Of a stretch of 8,328 nucleotides of DNA, positions 1-5,531 are shown in pieces. Each line of letters begins with the position of its first letter. Positions within the stretch are counted from its first letter, which is position 1. The notes beneath the pieces were generated by a model. That model saw nothing but the letters and a program-made list of their open reading frames with translations. It searched no databases and was not told the origin of the DNA. The DNA is from Gammaproteobacteria bacterium (GTDB lineage: Bacteria; Pseudomonadota; Gammaproteobacteria; JALTLT01). The translations under genes and the position numbers were made by a program. The stretch lies in NCBI GenBank assembly GCA_027001815.1, contig JALTLT010000020.1, forward strand, positions 1-8,328, read 5' to 3'.

Positions 1-8
1 TTCGCCGG

Positions 9-38
9 GAGGAATGTCCACCGGACATTCCTCGTTTT
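9..38 (+). terminator. Intrinsic terminator for an upstream plus-strand gene
   Basis: A perfect 11-bp stem (GAGGAATGTCC, bases 9-19, with GGACATTCCTC, bases 23-33) closes a three-base ACC loop and is followed at once by GTTTTCC. The T-run lies only on the plus-strand side, so the site should end a plus-strand transcript entering from left of the window. That transcript would converge on the minus-strand hydrolase gene. The gene it serves is not visible. Confidence 0.7.
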
Positions 39-62
39 CCGGCTCACCCCTGCCGCCAACGC

Positions 63-91
63 CCCCGGGAGGGCCTTCCCGCCTCTCGGGG
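63..91. other. GC-rich hairpin of unknown role
   Basis: CCCCGGGAGG (63-72) pairs with CCTCTCGGGG (82-91), giving 10 bp with one G-T step around a nine-base loop. There is no T-tract on either side. It lies between the left-edge terminator and repeat copy 1, downstream of the hydrolase gene on the minus strand. It could be a second-line 3' structure for either converging transcript, or chance in GC-rich DNA. Confidence 0.3.
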
Positions 92-93
92 CG

Positions 94-202
94 GAGTGAC
101 CTTCAGATTGAAGTCCGACAGGCTGCTGGCCTCATTGAAAACGGCGGTGCATCCCCGCACCGCGGCACAGGCTGCCGAAAAACGGGGTTTTTCAACAGCC
201 TG
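94..202 (-). repeat. Dispersed palindromic repeat, copy 1 (interrupted)
   Basis: The core (168-202, 35 bp) has outer arms CAGGCTG/CAGCCTG and an inner AAAAAC/GTTTTT stem. Read on the minus strand it differs from copy 2 (1928-1962, plus) at one base. A 33-base flank at 94-126 also matches the flank of copy 2 on the other strand with four differences, so the repeat unit is about 60 bp and is inverted between the two copies. Here a 49-bp segment lies between flank and core, bounded by CAGGCTG at 119-125 and 168-174. That segment contains its own hairpin (GCGGTGC 144-150 with GCACCGC 157-163). The core begins about 20 bases after the hydrolase stop, so it may serve as that transcript's 3' end. 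This is a repeat seen in the sequence; the family name is unknown to me. Confidence 0.75.
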
Positions 203-221
203 CTGACGCGCGGTTGCCGGA

Positions 222-893
222 TCAGCCGCGACCGGCACGCTGGAGAAAATCTGCGAGGATCGCGCGCAGCTCGGCCAGGCGGCCGTGGAAGAAGTGCCCG
301 GCCTCCTTCAGGAGACGCACACGGGGTTGAACGGTCACCCCATCCAGCCAGTGGCGCACACTCTCCCATGGCACCACCTCGTCTTCGTCTCCGTGCACCA
401 GCAGCCACGATGCCATGGGCGCCGACAAGGCGGAGAAATCGAAGTGATTGACCGGCGGAGCGATGGTGACGATCGATTCCGGCCGGATCCCGGCGGCCGC
501 CCGCATGGCTACGTAGGCACCGAAGGAGAATCCTCCCAGCCATAGCCGACGACCGGGAAAACGTTCACCGAGCCAGCGGCAGGCGGCCAGGGCATCGTCG
601 GTCTCGCCGTCTCCTCCATCCCAGGCACCCGCACTGTCGCCGACACCACGGAAATTGAAACGCAGGGAAGGGGCACCCAGGTCGCAGCAGGCACGAGCCG
701 CGGTGTGCACCACCTTGTTCGACAGAGTCCCCCCGTGAAGGGGGTGGGGATGGCAGATGACGGCGATGTGAGCGCCTTCATCTTCTTCGGGGATGGAGAG
801 AACTCCTTCGAGATCTCCTTCGGGCCCTGGTACCTTCACCTTCTCGTCCCGGACCGGCATCGAGCGCCGGCGTACCACCTCACTACCACTCAT
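222..893 (-). CDS. Alpha/beta hydrolase, COG2945-like
   Basis: A 223-residue protein with the features of a small cytoplasmic alpha/beta hydrolase. It has an HPHP segment at residues 48-51 followed by LHGG (oxyanion region), a nucleophile elbow GFSFG at 121-125 (Ser123), a candidate acid Asp at 169 or 171 in HGDEDEVVP, and His200 in AGHFFHG. The order HPHPxxGG, FNFRGVGxSxG, GFSFG and final GH is typical of the COG2945 group, which lacks a lid domain. Substrate is unknown; members are usually annotated as serine esterases or hydrolases. There is no signal peptide. The chosen ATG has GAGAGGAG about 13 bases upstream, which is rather long spacing. An ATG 33 bases further in (858-860) is the alternative. 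The frame is open further upstream to 962, but that stretch encodes the leader hairpin at 923-950 and does not look like protein. It sits downstream of the secreted-protein gene on the same strand, separated by strong hairpins, so co-transcription is doubtful. Confidence 0.85.
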   Translation of the reverse strand: MSGSEVVRRRSMPVRDEKVKVPGPEGDLEGVLSIPEEDEGAHIAVICHPHPLHGGTLSNKVVHTAARACCDLGAPSLRFNFRGVGDSAGAWDGGDGETDDALAACRWLGERFPGRRLWLGGFSFGAYVAMRAAAGIRPESIVTIAPPVNHFDFSALSAPMASWLLVHGDEDEVVPWESVRHWLDGVTVQPRVRLLKEAGHFFHGRLAELRAILADFLQRAGRG

Positions 894-922
894 GACCTGT
901 CGATCGCTCCTCTCGCATGAAA

Positions 923-950
923 TGCCGTCGCCCCCGAAGGGGGCACGGCA
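923..950 (-). terminator. UUCG-type hairpin before the hydrolase gene
   Basis: TGCCGT/ACGGCA (6 bp), one bulged base, then GCCCCC/GGGGGC (6 bp) close a three-base loop. Read on the minus strand the tip is CCCC-TTCG-GGGG, a very stable UUCG tetraloop, followed by ATTTCAT. It ends 29 bases before the hydrolase start. It is either a weak-tailed terminator of the upstream minus-strand gene or a leader structure or attenuator of the hydrolase. I saw no good promoter between this hairpin and the hydrolase. Confidence 0.5.
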
Positions 951-984
951 ATGGTAACCCAAAATGGGGGATACGAGGGGAAGG

Positions 985-1015
985 GGGCGGCCCCCGCCGG
1001 AGGCGGAGGCCGCCC
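985..1015 (-). terminator. Strong hairpin just after the secreted-protein gene
   Basis: GGGCGGCC (985-992) pairs with GGCCGCCC (1008-1015). After a single C/A mismatch, CCGCC (994-998) pairs with GGCGG (1002-1006) around GGA, giving 13 pairs in all. It starts 7 bases beyond the stop codon at 1023-1025. The minus-strand sequence after it is C-rich with no T-run, so it is a transcript-end stabiliser or pause hairpin rather than a textbook intrinsic terminator. Confidence 0.5.
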
Positions 1016-1022
1016 GGAGGGG

Positions 1023-1679
1023 TCAATGGGAGAAGCCGGAGACGTACTGGATCGAGTCGACGGAGAGATCGACCGCCGGATTGGCCAGCGGCGCCGTGGC
1101 GTCGGTGTCGTACATGCTGTTCACGGTGTTGAAGGTGGTCGGCCAGGGGCAGGTGGTTACGGGATCGTCATAGCTGAACGGGCCGCGACTGTAGGCGAGA
1201 AAGACCCCGGCACCGGCAGTGGCTCCCACGGTGGTCGAGAAATCGACTACCGTACCGCTGCGGCCATCGGTGGCAGAGGTGATCTCCCGCAACAGAGAGG
1301 GGCGGACGGGGTTGGGGGTATTGCCGTTGCAGTCGGTGAGAAATCCGCCGAGCTTCACCGCCGAGGTGATCGGCTGGCCCACCGGCAGCCAGTAGACTTC
1401 GTAGAAGTTGAAGGGATTGGCACCGGTGATGCCCACCGCCACCATGTCCATGCCGGTACCCATGTCGATGTTCCCCACACCCCCGCTGGTCGGGGCGGGA
1501 TCACCCCCGCAGGTGACGCTGCCATAGTAGAGCGAGGCGCCGTCGTCGATACCGCTGTCCGTGCAGGTCACCCAGCTACCCGACAGGTTGGGGTTGACGG
1601 GACCGGCGGCATGCACGGGGCTGGTGAGGGCGAGGAGAGCAGTCGCGGCGAGGGCAAGAAAGGGGGTACGGTTCTTCAT
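1023..1679 (-). CDS. Secreted four-cysteine protein, function unknown
   Basis: A 218-residue protein that I do not recognise. Residues 1-24 form a clear Sec signal peptide: KNR, then a hydrophobic Leu/Ala core, then PVHA with likely cleavage after Ala24. There is no lipobox Cys, so the mature protein should be soluble in the periplasm or exported. The mature part is rich in Gly, Thr, Ser, Asp and Pro and poor in Lys, which suits a beta-rich extracytoplasmic fold. It has exactly four cysteines (39, 57, 117, 177), enough for two disulfides. A Gly/Met/Asp-rich stretch lies at 66-80. No transmembrane segment, catalytic motif or repeat is visible. The start is secure: GGAGGTGA lies 6 bases before the ATG and the signal peptide begins there. 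It stands alone between a 346-base gap and hairpins. It is a real gene by signal peptide, ribosome site and length, but its role cannot be stated. Confidence 0.8.
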   Translation of the reverse strand: MKNRTPFLALAATALLALTSPVHAAGPVNPNLSGSWVTCTDSGIDDGASLYYGSVTCGGDPAPTSGGVGNIDMGTGMDMVAVGITGANPFNFYEVYWLPVGQPITSAVKLGGFLTDCNGNTPNPVRPSLLREITSATDGRSGTVVDFSTTVGATAGAGVFLAYSRGPFSYDDPVTTCPWPTTFNTVNSMYDTDATAPLANPAVDLSVDSIQYVSGFSH

Positions 1680-1685
1680 CGATTG

Positions 1686-1693
1686 TCACCTCC
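1686..1693 (-). promoter_or_regulatory. Full-length Shine-Dalgarno sequence
   Basis: GGAGGTGA on the minus strand matches the 16S anti-SD TCACCTCC over all eight bases. It sits 6 bases before the ATG at 1679. This fixes the start of the secreted-protein gene and suggests strong translation. Confidence 0.85.
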
Positions 1694-1927
1694 GGAAGAT
1701 CAGGATCTCGAGGCAGGACTCCAGCCTCTCTCCCTGGGCGACAAACGACTCCGACATTCTTTCCCGTGCCCTTCATGACTGGGTAACGACGGCCCGGGGA
1801 AAATCCTGAGTGAACTATGCACATTCCGAAGCGGCAATCCTACCTCCTTCACGGCCCCCGAAGAGCCTCACCGTGGCGCCCCCCTGCCGAAGCCGGCAAC
1901 AGGCCGCAAATGGAGAGGGGCGCCTGA

Positions 1928-1987
1928 CAGGCTGTTGAAAAACACCGTTTTTCGGCAGCCTGTCGGATTTCGAGCTGGAGGTCACTC
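1928..1987 (+). repeat. Dispersed palindromic repeat, copy 2 (intact)
   Basis: The core at 1928-1962 has arms CAGGCTG/CAGCCTG, then TTG/CGG, then AAAAAC/GTTTTT around three bases. It extends outward by two more pairs (GA/TC, 1926-1927 with 1963-1964). The flank TCGGATTTCGAGCTGGAGGT (1963-1982) and GTCACTC match copy 1 inverted. The TTG/CGG step gives two G-U wobbles in plus-strand RNA but two A-C mismatches in minus-strand RNA. The core starts 64 bases past the nrdJb stop, so it could mark the 3' end of the nrdJ transcript. Confidence 0.8.
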
Positions 1988-2025
1988 TGCCAAGCGCCCC
2001 TCTCCCTCTCCGCGCAAGGCGGGTT

Positions 2026-2727
2026 TCAACCACACTTGGAATCACCGCAGTTGAGACAGGTGAGGCAGCCATCCATCTGGATCACCGCCTTGGTCTGGCA
2101 CTTGGCACAGAGCTGGGCCCCCTCGGGGAAGTCACCCGGGTCCTCCGCCTCCGCCTTCTTCACCATCCCCTCGTACTGGGCCCGCTTCTCCTCGATGAGC
2201 GCCTTCTGGTGCTCGTCGAGCTCCTCGTCCTTGAGCAGGCCGATCATGCGCATGTGGCACTCGATGGCGTCGCCGATCTCCGCCACCAGGGAGGGCATGT
2301 ACTTGCCCCCCTTCTTGAAGTACCCCCCCTTGGGGTCGAACACCGAGCGCAGCTCCTCCACCAGAAAGGTGACGTCACCCCCCTTGCGGAAGACGGCGGA
2401 GATGATCCGCGTCAGCGCCACGATCCACTGGAAGTGGTCCATGTTCTTGGAGTTGATGAAGATCTCGAAGGGGCGCCGGATCTCGTGCTCGGTACCCGGG
2501 TTGAGAATGATGTCGTTGATGGTCACGTAGAGGGCGTGCTCGGAGAGCGGGGTGCGGATCTTGTAGGTGGAACCGAGCAGCATCTCGGGGCGCTCCAGCG
2601 CCTCGGTGAGATGCACCACGTTCCCTTCCGCTTCGGCCGCCGGCTTCTCCTCGGGCGCGCTCTCGGGGGCGGGCTCGTCGCTCACCACCCCGTACTTGAC
2701 GATCTTCTTGTCGATCTTGATGGCCAT
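2026..2727 (-). CDS. nrdJb: Class II ribonucleotide reductase small part, NrdJb
   Basis: A 233-residue protein matching the separate C-terminal part of B12-dependent ribonucleotide reductase, as in Pseudomonas. Residues 15-35 are a Pro/Glu/Ala-rich linker. Residues about 50-170 form the TSCPD-type domain (PFEIFINSKNMDHFQWIVALTRIISAVFRKGGD at about 86-118). The tail carries CxxC (207, 210) and CxxC (221, 224), a likely zinc site, and then Cys227 and Cys232 spaced CxxxxC. This is the spacing of the redox-active C-terminal pair that re-reduces the active site in NrdA and NrdJ enzymes. The protein therefore probably supplies the electron-shuttling tail to NrdJa. The ATG at 2725-2727 has GGAG 10 bases upstream. 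The frame is open to 3066, but that extension lies inside nrdJa in another frame and is not protein-like. It starts 26 bases after the nrdJa stop, so the two form an operon. Confidence 0.92.
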   Translation of the reverse strand: MAIKIDKKIVKYGVVSDEPAPESAPEEKPAAEAEGNVVHLTEALERPEMLLGSTYKIRTPLSEHALYVTINDIILNPGTEHEIRRPFEIFINSKNMDHFQWIVALTRIISAVFRKGGDVTFLVEELRSVFDPKGGYFKKGGKYMPSLVAEIGDAIECHMRMIGLLKDEELDEHQKALIEEKRAQYEGMVKKAEAEDPGDFPEGAQLCAKCQTKAVIQMDGCLTCLNCGDSKCG

Positions 2728-2753
2728 GGGTCTCTTTCTCCGGTCGGGCACGT

Positions 2754-4907
2754 TCAGAACTTGCCGTAGTAGCCTTCCTTCAGGGCGTCGTAGAGGTTGG
2801 CGGCGGTATGCACCTCCCCGTCGTACTCCACCTCCTCGTTGCCCTTCAGCTCCACCACCGTGCCGTCCTCGAGGGTAAAGCGGTAGGTGGTGTTCTCCAG
2901 ATCCTGCTCCTTGACGAGCACGCCCTGGAATGCCTCGGGATTGAAGCGGAAGGTGGTACACCCCTTGAGTCCCTTGCGATAGGCGTAGAGATAGATATCC
3001 TTGAACTGCTCGTAGGGGAAGTCGGTGGGCACGTTGGCGGTCTTGGAGATGGAGCTGTCGATCCACTCCTGGGCCGCCGCCTGCACGTCCACGTGCTCGG
3101 TGGGGGTGATGTCGTCCGCCGAGATGAAGTAGTCGGGAAGCTGCTTCTCCGGATCCTCCGAATAGGGCATCGCCTCGGGGTTGACCAGATGACGGTAGGC
3201 GAGCAGCTCGTAGGAGTAGACGTCCACCTTCTCCTTGGTCTTGCGCCCCTCGCGGATCACGTTGCGCGAGTAGTGGTGGGCGAAGGAGGGCTCGATGCCG
3301 TTGGAGGCGTTGTTGGCCAGCGACAGGGAGATGGTGCCGGTGGGGGCGATGGAGCTGTGGTGGGTGAAGCGGGCACCCACCTCCGCCAGTTCGTCCACCA
3401 GCTCCGGCTCCACCTTCGCCACCTTCTGCATGTAGCGGCTGTAACGGGCGTGCAGCACCTTGCCCTTGACCCGGTCACCCACCTGGAAGCCGTCACGCGC
3501 CATCTCCGGGCGCTTGCGCAGCATCTCGGCGGTCACCTCGAACTCCTCCTCCATGATCGGCGCCGGCCCCTTCTCCAGGGCCAGCTCCAGGGCGGCACGC
3601 CAGCCGCGCAGGGCCAGCTCACGACTCACCCGCCCGGTGAACTCCAGCGAGTCGGTGGAGCCGTAGCGCACGCGCAGCATGGTGAGGGTGGAGCCGAGGC
3701 CGAGGAAACCCATGCCGTGGCGCCGCTTGCGCTCGATCTCGCGGCGCTGCTCCGGCAGGGGCAGGCCGTTGATCTCCACCACGTTGTCGAGCATGCGGGT
3801 GAAGACCGCGACCACCTCGCCGTAGGTCTCCCAGTCGAACCACGCCTTGTCGGTGAAGGGCTCGCGCACGAAACGGGTGAGATTGATGGAACCGAGCAGG
3901 CAGGCGCCGTAGGGGGGCAGGCCCTGTTCGCCGCAGGGATTGGTCGCCCGGATGTTCTCGCAGAACCAGTTGTTGTTCATCTCGTTGTACTGGTCGATGA
4001 GGATGAAGCCGGGCTCCGCGTAGTCGTAGGTGGAGGACATGATCACGTCCCACAGGCGGCGGGCGCGGATGGTGCGGTAGACCTTGCAGGCCACCAGCCC
4101 CTCCTCGTTGCTGATGTAGCCCTCGCTGAGCGGCCATTCGCGCCAGATCACCTGCTCCGGATCGTCCAGGTCGACGCCGCCATCCTCCACCTCGCGGGGG
4201 TCCAGCGGAAAGGCGAGGCGCCACGGCGCATCCCGCTCCACCGCCTCCATGAACTCGTCGGTGATCAGCAGCGAGAGGTTGAACTGGCGCAGCCGGCCAT
4301 CCTCCCGTTTGGCGCGGATGAAGTCCATCACGTCGGGATGACCCACGTCGAAGGTGGCCATCTGGGCGCCCCTCCGCCCCCCCGCCGAGGAGACGGTGAA
4401 GCACATCTTGTCGTAGATGTCCATGAAGGAGAGGGGGCCGGAGGTGTAGGCCCCGGCGCCGGAGACGTAGGCCCCCTTGGGACGCAGGGTGGAGAACTCG
4501 TAGCCGATGCCGCAACCCGCCTTGAGGGTGAGTCCCGCCTCGTGGACCTTCTCCAGGATGTCGTTCATGGAGTCCTGGATGGTGCCGGAGACGGTGCAGT
4601 TGATGGTGGAGGTGGCCGGCTTGTGCTCCAGGGCACCGGCATTGGAGGTGATGCGACCGGCGGGGATCGCCCCCTGGCGCAGCGCCCAGAGAAAACGCTC
4701 GTACCAGTAGGCACGCTTCTCATCGGTCTCCTCCACGTCCGCCAGCGCGCGGGCGACCCGCTGGTAGGTGTGGTCCACATCCAGATCGACCGGCTTTCCG
4801 TCCTTGGTCTTGAGACGGTACTTGCGGTCCCAGATGTCCCAGGAGGCGGGTTGCATGGGCACTTCGGGCTGCGACCCCTCTACGGCCTTGAGATGGGCTG
4901 GACACAT
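2754..4907 (-). CDS. nrdJa: Adenosylcobalamin-dependent ribonucleotide reductase, catalytic part NrdJa
   Basis: A 717-residue cytoplasmic enzyme reducing ribonucleotides to deoxyribonucleotides with a radical generated from adenosylcobalamin, so it works with or without oxygen. Visible class II landmarks are INCTVSGT with Cys104 (one half of the substrate-reducing disulfide); NPCGE at 323-327 with Asn323, thiyl-radical Cys325 and Glu327; Cys336 in GACLLGSINL (probable second half of the pair); GMGFLGLGS at 398-406; APTGTISLS at 521-529; and SISKTANVP at 619-627 (substrate phosphate region). It lacks the C-terminal redox cysteine tail, which is encoded by nrdJb just downstream. The start at 4907 has a modest GGGGGA site 9 bases upstream; Met18 (codon at 4854-4856) is the alternative and begins the well-conserved part. 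Expression is likely from the promoter at 5019-5047, repressed by NrdR. It is the first gene of a two-gene operon, and no cobalamin riboswitch is visible in the leader of about 105 bases. Confidence 0.95.
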   Translation of the reverse strand: MCPAHLKAVEGSQPEVPMQPASWDIWDRKYRLKTKDGKPVDLDVDHTYQRVARALADVEETDEKRAYWYERFLWALRQGAIPAGRITSNAGALEHKPATSTINCTVSGTIQDSMNDILEKVHEAGLTLKAGCGIGYEFSTLRPKGAYVSGAGAYTSGPLSFMDIYDKMCFTVSSAGGRRGAQMATFDVGHPDVMDFIRAKREDGRLRQFNLSLLITDEFMEAVERDAPWRLAFPLDPREVEDGGVDLDDPEQVIWREWPLSEGYISNEEGLVACKVYRTIRARRLWDVIMSSTYDYAEPGFILIDQYNEMNNNWFCENIRATNPCGEQGLPPYGACLLGSINLTRFVREPFTDKAWFDWETYGEVVAVFTRMLDNVVEINGLPLPEQRREIERKRRHGMGFLGLGSTLTMLRVRYGSTDSLEFTGRVSRELALRGWRAALELALEKGPAPIMEEEFEVTAEMLRKRPEMARDGFQVGDRVKGKVLHARYSRYMQKVAKVEPELVDELAEVGARFTHHSSIAPTGTISLSLANNASNGIEPSFAHHYSRNVIREGRKTKEKVDVYSYELLAYRHLVNPEAMPYSEDPEKQLPDYFISADDITPTEHVDVQAAAQEWIDSSISKTANVPTDFPYEQFKDIYLYAYRKGLKGCTTFRFNPEAFQGVLVKEQDLENTTYRFTLEDGTVVELKGNEEVEYDGEVHTAANLYDALKEGYYGKF

Positions 4908-4930
4908 GGTGAAACGATCCCCCGTGGTTG

Positions 4931-4945
4931 GCCGGTGACACCGGC
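4931..4945. other. Small perfect hairpin in the nrdJa leader
   Basis: GCCGGT/ACCGGC pair perfectly around GAC (seven pairs if the G and C flanking the central A also pair). It lies 23-37 bases before the nrdJa start. It leaves the weak ribosome site free, so a structural or stability role is more likely than occlusion. Confidence 0.35.
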
Positions 4946-4992
4946 GCGCATCTTGTCTGGTTGGAAATGCTCCTGGAGAGCAGAAATCGGAA

Positions 4993-5008
4993 ACACAACA
5001 TGTTGTGG
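4993..5008 (-). promoter_or_regulatory. NrdR-box-like operator
   Basis: The 16 bases ACACAACATGTTGTGG contain a 14-bp perfect palindrome (CACAACATGTTGTG). They agree with the known NrdR consensus acaCwAtATaTwGtgt at 13 positions, the inner misfits being symmetrical. The site lies just downstream of the expected nrdJa transcription start. A partial second site, ACACAATA at 5017-5024, lies on the -10 element. TTGTG (5009-5013) and CACAA (5018-5022) add another inverted repeat between them. NrdR boxes usually occur in pairs about 31 bp apart; here the two starts are only 24 bp apart, so the second box is uncertain. Confidence 0.6.
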
Positions 5009-5018
5009 TTGTGCTGAC

Positions 5019-5047
5019 ACAATAGGACGAAATCCGCGCCCTGTCAA
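5019..5047 (-). promoter_or_regulatory. Sigma70 promoter of nrdJa-nrdJb
   Basis: On the minus strand a perfect -35 TTGACA (5042-5047) is followed by 17 bases and the -10 TATTGT (5019-5024). Transcription should start near 5012, leaving a leader of about 105 bases. The upstream 5056-5110 stretch is strongly AT-rich and may act as an UP element. The -10 overlaps half of a possible NrdR site. Confidence 0.75.
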
Positions 5048-5083
5048 ACCCTCTCTCACCCGATTATATTTTCGTAAAATCAA

Positions 5084-5095
5084 TATGTTAACATA
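5084..5095. promoter_or_regulatory. 12-bp perfect palindrome in the AT-rich divergent region
   Basis: TATGTTAACATA reads the same on both strands and lies 37 bp upstream of the nrdJa -35. Next to it ATTTT/AAAAT (5068-5080) forms a second short inverted repeat around CGT. The placement suits an activator or repressor site for nrdJa or for the divergent hsp20 genes, but no regulator can be named. Confidence 0.35.
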
Positions 5096-5175
5096 CATTA
5101 GCGAATAATGATCGACAATAACCCGTTGTTCCGGAAGAGTTTTGAAACCCCAACATATAGGGCCGGAAAAATTTA

Positions 5176-5192
5176 CTCCCCGCCGCGGGGAG
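5176..5192. other. Palindrome CTCCCCG-CCG-CGGGGAG
   Basis: A perfect 7-bp stem with a three-base loop, one base to the left of the larger palindrome at 5194-5230. There is no T-run. With its neighbour it would form two adjacent hairpins if transcribed. Confidence 0.4.
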
Positions 5193-5193
5193 A

Positions 5194-5230
5194 GGCGCCG
5201 GCCACCCCCCTTGAAAAGGGCGCCGGCGCC
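5194..5230. repeat. Long inverted repeat enclosing CTTGAAA
   Basis: GGCGCCGGC (5194-5202) pairs perfectly with GCCGGCGCC (5222-5230). Inside, CCCTT and AAGGG pair around GAA. The candidate sigma32 -35 motif therefore sits at the tip of the palindrome. It may be an extragenic palindromic element, a DNA-level operator, or a structure that overlaps the promoter by accident. Confidence 0.5.
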
Positions 5231-5237
5231 GCCATCT
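5210..5237 (+). promoter_or_regulatory. Candidate heat-shock (sigma32) promoter for the hsp20 pair
   Basis: A perfect -35 CTTGAAA (5210-5216), preceded by extra C residues as in the sigma32 consensus, is followed by a 13-base spacer and CGCCATCT (5230-5237), which fits CCCCATNT at seven of eight positions. Transcription would start near 5244, giving a leader of about 290 bases before hsp20. That is unusually long, and the -35 lies within a palindrome, so this is a good motif in an imperfect place. Confidence 0.45.
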
Positions 5238-5425
5238 TGGGCCGTAGCCAGCCCGGATGTTGCGCCGGGGATCCGGATCGAGGGCGAAACCGGCAAAGCG
5301 GGTTGGACGATCGTCCGAAGAAGCATGGCCGTCGCCATCAGCCTGCCGGCCTTTGACAGGCCATCAGGTTCCGGCGCTTCCCGCGGAGCCCCGAGAGGCG
5401 GCTCTGGTTCGCGGAGGATCGTTGA

Positions 5426-5461
5426 CAGGTGATTGAAAAAATCCCTCTTTTCGATCGCCTG
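5426..5461 (+). repeat. Diverged copy 3 of the palindromic repeat
   Basis: The left arm CAGGTGATTGAAAA and right arm TTTTCGATCGCCTG form 14 pairs in plus-strand RNA, two of them G-U, around eight bases. TTGAAAAA and TTTTCG are shared with copies 1 and 2, while the outer arms have changed together and still pair. The long flank found with copies 1 and 2 was not seen here. It ends 70 bases before the first hsp20 start, in its probable leader. Confidence 0.5.
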
Positions 5462-5531
5462 CGTGCGATACAGGGAAGTGGTGATCCGGGCAAGAGATTC
5501 AGCCACAGTTGAACCGAGGAGGAAACAGCAC

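Larger units (their letters stand above)
1680..2025. other. Intergenic region between the secreted-protein gene and nrdJb
   Basis: These 346 bases have no convincing gene. A minus-strand frame at 1815-2072 runs through the repeat and overlaps the end of nrdJb, and its product has no protein-like character. The right part holds repeat copy 2. The left part (about 1680-1830) is the leader of the secreted-protein gene. I looked there for a riboswitch and a sigma70 promoter on the minus strand: a CATAGT hexamer near 1815 lacks a matching -35, and no riboswitch consensus was recognised. Confidence 0.6.
5048..5531. other. Divergent control region between nrdJa and hsp20
   Basis: No gene was found in this 484-base stretch. 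Frames crossing it encode Arg/Pro/Gly-rich products with no protein character. From left to right it holds an AT-rich segment with a palindrome, two GC-rich palindromes (5176-5192 and 5194-5230), a candidate heat-shock promoter (5210-5237), repeat copy 3 (5426-5461) and the hsp20 ribosome site. Bases about 5240-5425 showed nothing recognisable. Confidence 0.6.

Noticed and set aside
1694..1830. A riboswitch in the leader of the secreted-protein gene
   Set aside because: The leader was compared by eye with the cyclic-di-GMP and fluoride consensus cores and neither fits.
1815..2072. A small minus-strand gene between nrdJb and the secreted-protein gene
   Set aside because: It overlaps the 3' end of nrdJb, runs through the palindromic repeat, and has a low-complexity Arg-rich product.
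2728..3066. An N-terminal extension of nrdJb by 113 codons
   Set aside because: The extension overlaps the end of nrdJa in another frame and is Arg/Gln/Gly-rich without domain character. The ATG at 2725-2727 has its own ribosome site and starts the protein-like sequence.
4908..5012. A cobalamin riboswitch upstream of nrdJa
   Set aside because: The leader of about 105 bases is too short for a typical B12 riboswitch and no B12-box sequence was seen.
2808..5108. A 766-codon open frame on the plus strand opposite nrdJa
   Set aside because: It lies almost wholly antisense to nrdJa, its product is a His/Leu/Val/Gly-rich mirror of the nrdJa codons, and it has no ribosome site. Long antisense frames are expected in GC-rich genes.
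5462..5531. An RNA thermometer hiding the hsp20 ribosome site
   Set aside because: No sequence complementary to the AGGAGG site was found nearby, and no ROSE- or fourU-type pairing could be drawn.
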